From contig JADCRB010000030.1 in assembly GCA_021464245.1 (NCBI GenBank), positions 3,922,213-3,986,212 of the forward strand: a stretch of DNA of 64,000 nucleotides, given 5' to 3'. Positions within the stretch are counted from its first letter, which is position 1; every line of letters begins with the position of its first letter. The DNA comes from Carallia brachiata (taxonomy: Eukaryota > Streptophyta > Magnoliopsida > Malpighiales > Rhizophoraceae). Both the position numbers and the translations under genes were made by a program. A model generated the notes under the pieces. The model was not told the origin of the DNA and made no database searches. It saw nothing but the letters and a program-made list of their open reading frames with translations. Positions 11,340 through 19,360 of the stretch are shown one piece after another.

Positions 11340-12270
11340 ATTCACACTCTTGCCTCGAACGAGTATAAAAAACGACAACACAGTTTAACACTCATGCCTC
11401 ACACGAGTATTAAAGGCGATCAACTAAAGTAAACTTGTATCTCGCACGAGTATAAAAGGTGACAACTCAATAACAAAACACACTTCTGCATCATATGAGT
11501 ATAAAAGACTCGCACGAGTATAAAAAGTGACAACTCAATAACAAAACACACTTCTGCATCATATGAGTATAAAAGACAACAACATAGTTCAAAACTCTTG
11601 TCTCACACAAGTATAAAAAATGACATTTTAACAACAAATTCACACTCTTGCCTTGCACGAGTATAAAAGGCGAACAGTTCAGCAATCAAAACTCCTACCT
11701 TGCACGAGTATAAAAAGCGACAACCTAAGAATAAATTTTTACCTCGCACGAATATAAAATGCAACAACTCAGACTCCTTACTCGCATAAAAGGAGTAAGA
11801 AGTATACTCTTTACCCGTAGTATAAAAGGCGAGACAACAACAACAAACCATACTTTTTGCCTGTACAAGTATAAAAGGCGAGACGACAACAACAACAAAC
11901 TCCTACCTTGCACGAATATAAAAGGCAAATAGCTCAGAAACAAAAGCAGACTCCTGCATCGCACAAGTATAAAAGGCGAACAGCTCAGAAACACAATTAG
12001 ACTAAATCTCGTAGGAGTATAAAAGGCGAACAACTGAAGCATACTCCTGCATTGTACGAGTAAAAAAGGCAAACAGCTCAACAATAAATCCAAACTCTTG
12101 CATCGCATGAGTATAAAAGGTAAACAATTTAACAGAAAATTTGGACTCCTGGTTTACACAAGTATAAAAGGCGACAATCCAACGACACATTTCTGTCTCG
12201 CACGAGTATAAAAGGCGACAATTCAGTAGTAAAGCATACTCCTAGTCCACATGAGTATAAAAGGTGAGAT
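11340..12270 (+). repeat. About 48-bp tandem array containing GAGTATAAAAGGCGA
   Basis: About 21 variant units with the core CTTGCCTCGCACGAGTATAA followed by AAGGCGACAAC and a variable AAC-rich part. Spacing between cores is about 43-52 bp, often 48. Each unit carries a TATAAAAG word. Minus-strand frames run through because 48 is 16 codons; they give a repeated LFAFYTRARQE-like peptide and are by-products. Two diverged units lie in inverted orientation at about 60945-61045. Confidence 0.85.
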
Positions 12271-12450
12271 GGTAGCAATCACACAAGACTTAGTTCAAAA
12301 CTCTTGTCCCGCACATTTATAAACTGTGAACGACACCATAAAATCAGAACCAAAGACTTCGAGATATCTCAAATTTCAAGCTAGACTTCAAGACTCGGTT
12401 AGGAGCGTGTCTCAGGTTTATGCTTCACCAAGTCTTGAAGTGAGACCATT

Positions 12451-13222
12451 TGTAAACACATCAAGAAAAAAAAAAGAGAAAGATTTAAAGGTTGGTTGGT
12501 CGACTTTTGAATGATATTAATATTGAAAAAAAAAATTAGTTGCGCAGTGGCCATTCTATGACCTATAAATAGGCCATGGAAACGGCCAACCTTGGACAGT
12601 CGAGAGAAGTGAGGCGAAATTGGAAGCAAAACATTATAATTCATTTGTTTCCATTTTTTCCCCTACGTTTTTGTACTTTGAGCGTATGCTCTCTGAACTC
12701 CGTTAAGAGAGATATTTCAAATTAAAAGTCCAAAATTTTTAATATACTCATTTTCAAGTATATTTTAGGTTTATACTCTCCAGTCGCTACTAATTGGGAT
12801 CTGCGAGAGTAAAAATTTAAAATATTAAAATATTAAACATTCGTCTGAAATTAAGTCTCCTACGGCCCTCAGCGAAGCTAGTCTATCTGAGATTAAGTAC
12901 CTACGATCCTCACCGAAGATAAATAGTTCGAGTGGCATTAAGCCTCCGCACTCAGTAAAGTCAAATCGGTCCATATATATGAGATCACTGAAATCAAGTT
13001 AATCCAACTGAGATCAAGTCTCTATAACCCTCACCGGAGTTATGGCATCCCCCTGAAATCAAGTCTCGTCTCTCAGTGAAATTTATTTCCTATAGTTTAA
13101 GATCACGCTGTAGAAATTTATCTTTTTCTTTCAAGATCAAGCATGCGCAATCCTTGACGACATTAAAAAGGAATATTAATGGAAAGATCACACAGAAATC
13201 GGTCTCATATAAATTTCAAATC
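12451..13222 (+). repeat. Right LTR of the 9.56-kb element, truncated
   Basis: Starts TGTAAACACA at 12451, after the sequence CAAGTCTTGAAGTGAGACC that also precedes the LTRs at 16653 and (minus) 59359. It carries CTATAAATAGG at about 12565 and the same CCTCAGTG units. Homology stops at about 13222, before the TGTATTTTCGA segment and the terminal CA. Confidence 0.8.
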
Positions 13223-13320
13223 ATAGTTATTAAACCCGGTCCAGCCCGACCGGTCGGACCGGTGACCCGAGCACTGCGCCGGGTTGGTTCCCGTGAACAG
13301 TAACCGAGCCATTTGAATAA
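13223..13320 (+). repeat. CCGGT-rich repeat fragment
   Basis: A short GC-rich stretch beginning TAGTTATTAAACCCGG with several CCGGTC/GACCGG words, unlike its AT-rich surroundings. It interrupts the LTR at 12451. Similar words (GGTTTAACCAG, AAACCGGTATTTC, CCAGTCCAGTTTGG) border the repeat at 41.94-42.74 kb. The class is not recognised; it could be the end of a DNA transposon. Confidence 0.4.
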
Positions 13321-13427
13321 TAAAAAATTATTTTTTTTTTCACTTTTTACTGTGCAAATAGTAAAAATAATATTCTCAAGCTGTAAAGTATTTGACTGAC
13401 ATAGAAGGAAATCAATGGCAGAAATAG

Positions 13428-14461
13428 AGGTTTGATCTAGAAGTCAAGAGTGATCATGTGACTAACAACATGACATAATCCTTCAATCATTAGATAGGAA
13501 AATTTAGGAACAAACTAGTGTTGACCCTCTTAGAAAATATTAGAATTAATATTATGACTCGATTGTATAAAATATATGCAAAGGCAGCAAGTTGGGAGGG
13601 AAAAGTAACAAAGAGGGTAAGGTCTAGATTGGAGAAGATTTCTGCTCAAACAAGGCATTTGCAGATTGTTCCAGCTAGCCAATATGAGTTTCAAGTGATG
13701 GATGACACTGAAAAGTATTCAGTTTGTTTGTTGAGGGGTACTTGTAGTTGTAGAGAGTGGGAGATTTCAAGAATTCCTCATAAGCATGTAGCTTGTTATG
13801 TGGGCTACATAAGGACAAACCTGGAGGACTACTGTGATGAAGCCTACACTATTGAAAAGTATATGGTAGCACATAAAGAAGTTGTCCATCCACTTTATGA
13901 GGGCAATTTAGACCTTGCTAAAAGAGCCAAAAAAATCCAGGCATTTAAATTGAAGAGATCCGCTGGGAGGCCAAAAACAATTAGAACAAAAGAGAAAGAA
14001 GAAGAAAAACTAGAGAGGACAAGGGTAGCAACAGTGAAATGTGGTATTTGTAAGAAGTATGGTCATAATGCAAGAGGATGCAGTGAGGTAATTAGTTTTG
14101 TTTTCATGATTCTTGATAATATTTATACTGTTAGATTATCATTTTCATTTACTTTTATGTAGAAAGTGTCCAAACAAGGTAATGAACAAGTGACAACTGA
14201 AGGGAATGAACAACTAGACCTAGCAATTCCAATCCCAATTCAAAGAGAAGACCTACTTCAAATGCAAGAAGTAAAAAGGTGACAGAATTTTCAATTACTT
14301 TTTATAATAATCCAATAACCAAATGTTACTAATATATGTTTTTTTCTCAGGTAAACAAGAAGGCAAAAACTGACAAGAGAGATGCATCCCAGAATTCACA
14401 AGCACAACCCATAGCTTCCCAGGAGACTTACACTCCACAATCACAGCCAACAGCTTCATAA
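13428..14461 (+). pseudogene. Mutator-like (MULE) transposase, C-terminal part
   Basis: An N-terminally truncated MuDR-type transposase. Frame-consistent sequence from 13428 (SDHVTNNMT, SFNH, IGKFRNK) already has two stops, so the upstream part is dead; an open frame runs from 13518. It carries a SWIM zinc finger (CSCREWEISRIPHKHVACY, about 13740-13800) and a CCHC knuckle (CGICKKYGHNARGC). Two introns are inferred: 14088-14162 (GT to TATGTAG) and 14271-14350 (GT to TTTTCTCAG). Exon 1 from 13518 is 570 nt, exon 2 108 nt and exon 3 111 nt, all multiples of three, ending in TAA at 14459-14461, so the 3' gene structure is still coherent. The catalytic core is missing. The protein would have bound and cut MULE ends. 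Confidence 0.8.
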
Positions 14462-14491
14462 ACTTCACACTGACACTTATGGGGTACTCTT

Positions 14492-14905
14492 TTACTTAAT
14501 GCAAAGTGCTACAATCACTAAGACATTTAATACAATGGTAAAAAAAAAAAGTAGCATTACAAGTATCTTAACTGTTTGGGTTGTCATGTCCATGGTGTGT
14601 ATCTTCACATATAAGTCTCTAAAATCTCCTCTCATTGTTTTCAATTCTACAACTATGGCACTTGCTTCCACTTGTTGTTCCTTAATCACAGCTACATTAT
14701 TATAATCATTGTCTCTATTAAGTGATAGACACCAACTTAGGAATGAAGCATTGCAATTTTTCTCCTCACTGCAATAATACAACCTATTTTTGTTCTTTTC
14801 TGACTCTGATACTCTCACTGTTGCTCGTTTGTTGCATGATTTGCATTGTATGTTCTTGAACTTTGGCCCTTCAAACATATTTGAACTTGTGGTAGAATGA
14901 GACAT
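14492..14905 (-). CDS. GRF-type zinc-finger protein with C-terminal membrane segment
   Basis: 137 codons, intact and without an intron. The N-terminus is Ser/Thr-rich. A GRF-like zinc ribbon follows at about residues 21-60 (CKSCNKRATVRV, then NRLYYCSEEKNC and FLSWC), then a polar stretch, and a hydrophobic helix at about 113-135 (ILVMLLFFFTIVLNVLVIVA). Small proteins of this layout are common in plant genomes and often lie inside or beside MULEs; their function is not established. It is convergent with the transposase, with about 30 bp between the stop codons, and a TATATATCC motif lies at about 15040 upstream. It is probably cargo or a second gene of this MULE. Expression is unknown. Confidence 0.7.
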   Translation of the reverse strand: MSHSTTSSNMFEGPKFKNIQCKSCNKRATVRVSESEKNKNRLYYCSEEKNCNASFLSWCLSLNRDNDYNNVAVIKEQQVEASAIVVELKTMRGDFRDLYVKIHTMDMTTQTVKILVMLLFFFTIVLNVLVIVALCIK

Positions 14906-15130
14906 TTGACCTTGTGATTAGGTTGGAGTGATGAAGAAAGAGAAGGGAAGGGGTTTTAAGAAGCTGCTAATGGAGATGGAAGGGAAAGAATGGAAGCTAT
15001 TGAAGAAAATGAATGAAGATTATGATTTTGTCTTTTGGATATATATGGAAAGAAGCTCCAACAGCCACTTTTGTTCTTTTTGTTAATTTTTTTTGCTACA
15101 AAAACAATGGTGCAACGACTATTTTTTTTG
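14906..15130 (-). promoter_or_regulatory. Probable promoter and leader of the GRF gene
   Basis: Purine-rich leader (AAGAAAGAGAAGGGAAGG on the plus strand) upstream of the ATG at 14905, and a TATATATCC box at about 15038-15046 on the minus strand. The placement is an inference from position. Confidence 0.4.
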
Positions 15131-15340
15131 GGTATGGTACATTTGAGGGCATTTTAGATCCTTTAGCCCATTTATAATGGCATTTTTGCAATTAAAAATA
15201 ACTTTTACTAATGGCCACTTGACGGAATATGCTTATTGTAACCGCAAACAAAAGTTGGTATGTTTTTTGTAATTTCTCAAACTAGAGGATGTTAGTTGTA
15301 AATATACCCTATTTTCAGGGTGACAAATGTAAATAACCCT
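15131..15340 (-). mobile_element. Terminal region of the MULE (right end)
   Basis: Read inward on the minus strand from 15340: AGGGTTATTTACATTTGTC, then GGGTATATTTACAACTAAC and GAGAAATTACAAAAAACATA. This style of long terminal sequence is typical of plant MULEs. The matching left end was not found before 13428, so the element is left-truncated. It abuts BBE-like sequence directly. Confidence 0.6.
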
Positions 15341-15460
15341 TAGAGAACTCATTAATAATTGTTGGATTGCTTTGAGCATGATAGCAACGCAAAAGAAGCT
15401 CCATTATTTATAACAATAAGCAAGGATAATGACTCTTTTACTATAACCATGAACTGAGAG
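15339..15460 (-). pseudogene. 5' end of a third BBE-like gene (promoter and first codons only)
   Basis: Minus-strand sequence matches the promoter and start region of the BBE-like genes at 24.4 and 54.5 kb: a TTATTTATA box (15404-15412), ATG at 15379, and a second ATG at 15352 within codons reading MLKAIQQLLMSSL. The homology stops where the MULE end begins, so the whole enzyme-coding body is gone from this copy. The 27-nt spacing between the two ATGs is the same as in the other copies. Confidence 0.75.
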
Positions 15461-16529
15461 AGGCTGAGACAGAGAAAAGGAATAGGAGTATGTAGTGGCG
15501 TGGTTACTGTGTTTTTTTTTTATTTTTATAAAAATTTGCAAGAGTGATAATAAAAATATGTAAACAACTATTAAAAGAGTTATTACTTACTTATATAAGT
15601 ATTAAGTAGTCTATATACATATTGTTATTATTCGTGTGCATATGTTATAGTCAAGGTTGCACAGATATGATAAGACATACACGGTAAACATAAATACAGT
15701 GATACACCAATCTTAAAAACATTAGAATATACCCAGAGATTCACTCCTTATAGGTATTTTGCACCAGAAAGAAGCCGCTCCATCAAAACTCTACCTCTCT
15801 TTTTAGTATACCCCGACGATGTCAATCAGTAGAAAAGTTCCAACAGTGTTGACGTCACGGGCCCACCAAATGAGGATGCAATTGATTTGGAGTTATGCCT
15901 CGGTCTCCATGAGGTTGGCAAATAAGAATAAGGTGAAGGAATACCCCACTTGATCCAACATATCCTCTTTTTGACTTATAGAAAAAAAAAAGTAGCTTTT
16001 GTTGTGTATATATTTTTTGTATTCTCAAGTTATGGAACTCACACCTCCACTCTTCTTTCTTTCTAAGGAGAGAAGATGACTAGCTCCTTTATTTTCTTTT
16101 TTAGGAAGTTTTTTAATAAGGAAGCTGGAGAAACAAGTTAGAAAGAGGAAGAGTCGAATCTTAACCTCTAGTAACATCAATGTCATGATCAATGAAGTTC
16201 CAACCACTCTCTTTAGTTTGCATATATGACAATGTGCAAAGTAGTTGTGATCATCCTCAGGGGATTGCAGATCCAGCGATGGATGGATAAGTTCCAACTA
16301 CTTTCCTTGCATCACGACATACAGAGGAATCATAACTATAGCCAATCTCTTCGTGAGTTAGCCCTGATTTACCGTGGTATCGGACCTTCCCCATGGGAAA
16401 GTTTAAGTTTTTTGTTTACCAGATCATCTTCACTGGAATCATGAAACTTCGACTTTTATACTCACTGGAGGACTGACACCCACAAGGTCATATTGGGTTT
16501 TGTGGAAGCCTAATAGCAGTTAGACTAGT
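15461..16529. other. Mixed intergenic DNA, one coding-like fragment
   Basis: No complete gene. A plus-strand exon-like piece is listed separately (15839-15925). The 90-codon minus-strand frame at 16025-16297 and the overlapping 72-codon plus-strand frame show no recognisable domain. Confidence 0.4.
15839..15925 (+). pseudogene. Possible 3' exon encoding a DLELCLGL (EAR-like) tail
   Basis: The plus frame reads SSNSVDVTGPPNEDAIDLEL, then CLGLHEVGK and a stop at 15923-15925. DLELxLGL is the shape of the EAR repression motif found at the ends of several plant transcription factors. An in-frame stop lies just upstream, after which CAG could be an acceptor. No partner domain was found, so this could be a captured exon or chance. 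Confidence 0.35.
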
Positions 16530-17472
16530 CAAAGTTAAGAATTTCAAGACTTAATGTTCGCCAAGACATCGCAAGTTTCAAGTTGGACTTCAAGACTCGG
16601 TTCGAATTGCATTCTGAGCTTCCACCTCATCAAGCCTTAAAGTGGCAGTATTTGTAAACATAAAAAAAATTAAAAAAAAAAGTCAAAGGAAGGCAGCCGA
16701 TCATTAAAAAAAAAAAAAGAAGAAGAAGAAAAATCAAAGGGTTGGTGCCAACCCAAAGAAAAAAAAAAAACAGAGAGAGGAACAGTGGCCATTTCATGGC
16801 CTATAAATAGGCCATGAAATGGCCACTCAATCACAACATCCCAGCACTGAGAAAGGGGAAGCAAAATTGCAAAGCATTTGCAAAAGTTTTCAAAATCTCT
16901 TCTCCTACGTTTTTGTATTTTGGCGTATTCTCTGTAGATGCCACTGAGGTGATCTTCCAAATCAAAAGTCCAAAATATTAAATATACTTATTTCTAAACA
17001 TATTTTGAGTATATTCTCTCTGGTTGCTCCGAAGTGGGACTTGTTAGAGTAAAAATTCAAAATATTAAAATATTAAAAATTCGTCTGAGATTAATCTCCC
17101 ACAGCCCTCAACGGAGTCAAACCAGTCCATTTGAGATCAAACCCCTACTGCCCTCAGTAGAGTCAAATCAGTTCATCTGATATCAAGTTCATACGGCTCT
17201 TAGTGGAATCAAGCATTTCCGAGTGAGATCAAGTCTGCACAACCCTCACTGGAGTTACAGCATCTGAATGAGATCAAACCTCGGCCCGCAGTGAAATTTA
17301 TCTCATTCGTTCAAGATCAAGCCTACGTGACTATTGACGAAATCACAAAAAAACATTAATCGGAGGATATACATAGAGATCAACCCTACATAAATTTTAA
17401 ATTTCATTTGTAATTTGTATATGTATTTTCGAGGTCTAACTATTTTAGTCTTGAAACTTACAGCCTCTTACA
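16530..17472 (+). mobile_element. 3' fragment of the same LTR family, with complete LTR
   Basis: The stretch 16530-16652 (CAAGTTTCAAGTTGGACTTC, then GACTCGGTT, then CATCAAGCCTTAAAGTGG) matches the internal DNA just before the LTR at 12451. It is followed by a full LTR, 16653-17472, from TGTAAACATA to CTCTTACA. The rest of the element is absent. The 96-codon minus frame over the LTR start is an accident of the palindrome and poly-A. Confidence 0.75.
16784..16827 (+). promoter_or_regulatory. Perfect 44-nt palindrome around the LTR TATA box
   Basis: Two exactly complementary 21-nt arms flank a central AA. The left arm starts AGTGGCCATTTCATGG and the right arm ends CATGAAATGGCCACT; the centre reads CCTATAAATAGG. 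It overlaps the presumed core promoter of the LTR. Confidence 0.8.
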
Positions 17473-17539
17473 TTATGGAAATGAAAAAAAAATATTCTTA
17501 TTATTTACTTTACAGCTCAAATAAAGAAAAGAGTGGATT

Positions 17540-18001
17540 AGAAATAAAGAATGTTGTTATTTAGTTGATCCAATGATTAAGTTTCTCAGAACACATTAAA
17601 AATATATATAAATGAGAGAAGTAAGGTAAAGCTAAAATAAAAAGCTCTCGTTTAGCCAGACAATCAAATCAAATTTGATTTGGTCATATCAACTTTTTAA
17701 ATATTTATATAATTTAGTCAAACAACAAATGGACTCTATTGTAAAACTCTTTTCAAATGTCTCCAATAATCTAGCTCTTTTCATGAGAAACCTAGTAGTT
17801 TTTTTTTTTTATCTATAATAGAGATGATAGTCTATTATTAAAGAAAGGACAACTAAAAGAGAGATTTAGAGTTTAAACTGCAAATTTCTAGATAGAAAGC
17901 ATGTAATTTTCACTACTCTAATTAAATTGAATAATAGTTTCTTTTGTTTCTTCTCCTCTCAATGGGTTGGTCTTTAATATTAGGCCAATTTCCATAGTGG
18001 A
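17540..18001 (+). repeat. Flank segment of the BBE repeat unit
   Basis: Matches about 57.43-58.05 kb in order: TTAGTTGAT, TAAATGAGAGAAG, an AATTTAGTCA-like stretch, AAATGTCTCCAATAATCT versus AAATGTCCCCAATAATCT, and GGTCTTTAATAT followed by AGGCC. This joins the unit to the next part, which resumes at 18608. Confidence 0.6.
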
Positions 18002-18607
18002 TTAGACCTGACAACGTTTCATTTTCGATCTAGTATGGTTCCAAACCGCGGGGTCTGGTTCTAGGACATGTTGAGCCTTAACTGAGCTGCCTTGTAAATG
18101 GTCCAATTCGGTTCTGATTTTTCAGCGGTTCTATTTCATCAACGATTTTGATTTCAATTCCAATTTGATCTATTTCTAACTTTTTTTTAACGATCTAAAA
18201 TTGTAAAAATCAAATTTAAATTGGATTAAGGAGGGAAAATTTAAATAACAAAATGGATTAGACTTAATTAAATATTAATTAAGCTGTCTATATGTCCTCT
18301 TTAAGATTAAGAGGAATCAAAGCGCATGTACATCTATCACTTTCAAAACTTTAACTGATCATTTATCTCATTTTTGCTTAGAACATGTACTATCAGTTAC
18401 TTTCGGTTGTTTGAAAAAATTATTAGATGAACCACTGATTGAACCGCCAGTTCTAAAGTTCCTAAAAGAAAGAACTAAAATTGAACCTTCGCTTGGCCGG
18501 TTCCAATTCTAGAACCAGAACCATCTTGTCCATTCGATTTGATTCCTGTTAACAGGTAGTCCAGTTCCAATTCGGTTCTGACTCAAACCGAACCGGTGGT
18601 TACCCCT
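18002..18607. mobile_element. hAT-like non-autonomous element
   Basis: It interrupts unit sequence: the left flank ATAGTGGA (17994-18001) and right flank ACAATGGA (18608-18615) look like an 8-bp duplication with two differences, and unit B (about 58.06 kb) has one uninterrupted copy of this site. The right end, inverted, starts AGGGGTAACCACCGGTTCGG, typical of plant hAT-related repeats; the left end is eroded. Subterminal GGTTC/GAACC words are frequent. No coding capacity. Confidence 0.6.
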
Positions 18608-18939
18608 ACAATGGACCAATCTAACATACGCATGGTCGTTTTATATGTCGGCCAATGGTAGAGGTCCATGCCACGTTTTGTAGCCATGCAACATTCTCTT
18701 TGTTGTTGTAGCATACACTACTCCAATAATGTTACTTGCGATGCAAACTAAATAATTTTGGGAATAGAAACAACTAACCTAAAGTTGAAAGGAGAAGAAT
18801 CTGAGGATTCTGTTTGCACGCACCATTTGCAGGCTTTGTCAAATAGTGTGTAGCTAATGTTTTAAACTTATGTGCACTAAAATTATTTTTATGCTTTTCT
18901 CATTCTATCATCTATTTGTTCTTCACACCTTCACCATGT

Positions 18940-19360
18940 TAGAATCAAGCGTTTGACATCACACCAAAAATTTAACCTGTTGGTTGAGATGCAATTTTAT
19001 TTCCTTAAATCTTCTCAAAGCCGTATTTAGCTTTGAGAGACTGCACTCATAACAAGTGTTATAGGTCAAGGTGTTAAGCCTATAAGTCCAAAAGAACCAC
19101 TAACAATAATAGTCAACAATCTTCTCCTCAGTTTTAATTGAGGGACTCAAATCCATGACCTCGCCATCATGCCAATTGTTAGGATCAACTGCTTGTAATC
19201 ACACTAAAACTTTAAGCTATTGGTTGAGGTGTAATTTTATTTTCTTAAACCTTCTCAGAGTCACATCTAGTTGCATTGAGGGGCTGCTTTCATTACAAGG
19301 GCTATGAATTGGGATATTAAGCCTAGAATTCAAAGGGAATGCTGACAATATTAGCTGATA
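18940..19360 (-). repeat. Two tandem repeat copies related to LTR/primer-binding DNA
   Basis: Two direct copies of about 230 bp (CACACTAAAACTTTAAGC, TTGGTTGAG, TTTCTTAAACCTTCTCAGAG). They are joined by ATGCCAATTGTTAGGATCAA, the reverse complement of a retroelement end plus a TTGGCAT-type primer site. The same pair is present in unit B (about 38.08-38.46 kb), so it predates the duplication. Confidence 0.5.

Larger units (their letters stand above)
9559..13222 (+). mobile_element. Non-autonomous LTR retrotransposon (3' end truncated)
   Basis: Two direct LTR copies (9559-10442 and 12451-13222) enclose about 2 kb with no gag or pol. Straight after the left LTR comes TTGGTATGTTCGGTGGGA, a leader typical of Tat-lineage Ty3/gypsy elements. 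The interior is two tandem arrays (10.85-11.26 and 11.34-12.27 kb). The right LTR is cut before its end by other repeat DNA. The same LTR type and both arrays in the same order occur in the minus-strand gypsy element at 58.6 kb, so this looks like a deletion derivative that depends on that family's enzymes. Confidence 0.75.

Noticed and set aside
11491..12190. Minus-strand frames of 62-127 codons with repeated LFAFYTRARQE-like peptides
   Set aside because: They are translations of the 48-bp tandem array; overlapping frames all stay open because the unit is 16 codons.
10850..12270. Evenly spaced repeats that could suggest a CRISPR array
   Set aside because: Units vary, there are no unique spacers, and the surroundings are a plant LTR element.
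16670..16960. 96-codon minus-strand frame
   Set aside because: Lies over the LTR start, poly-A and palindrome; no family resemblance.
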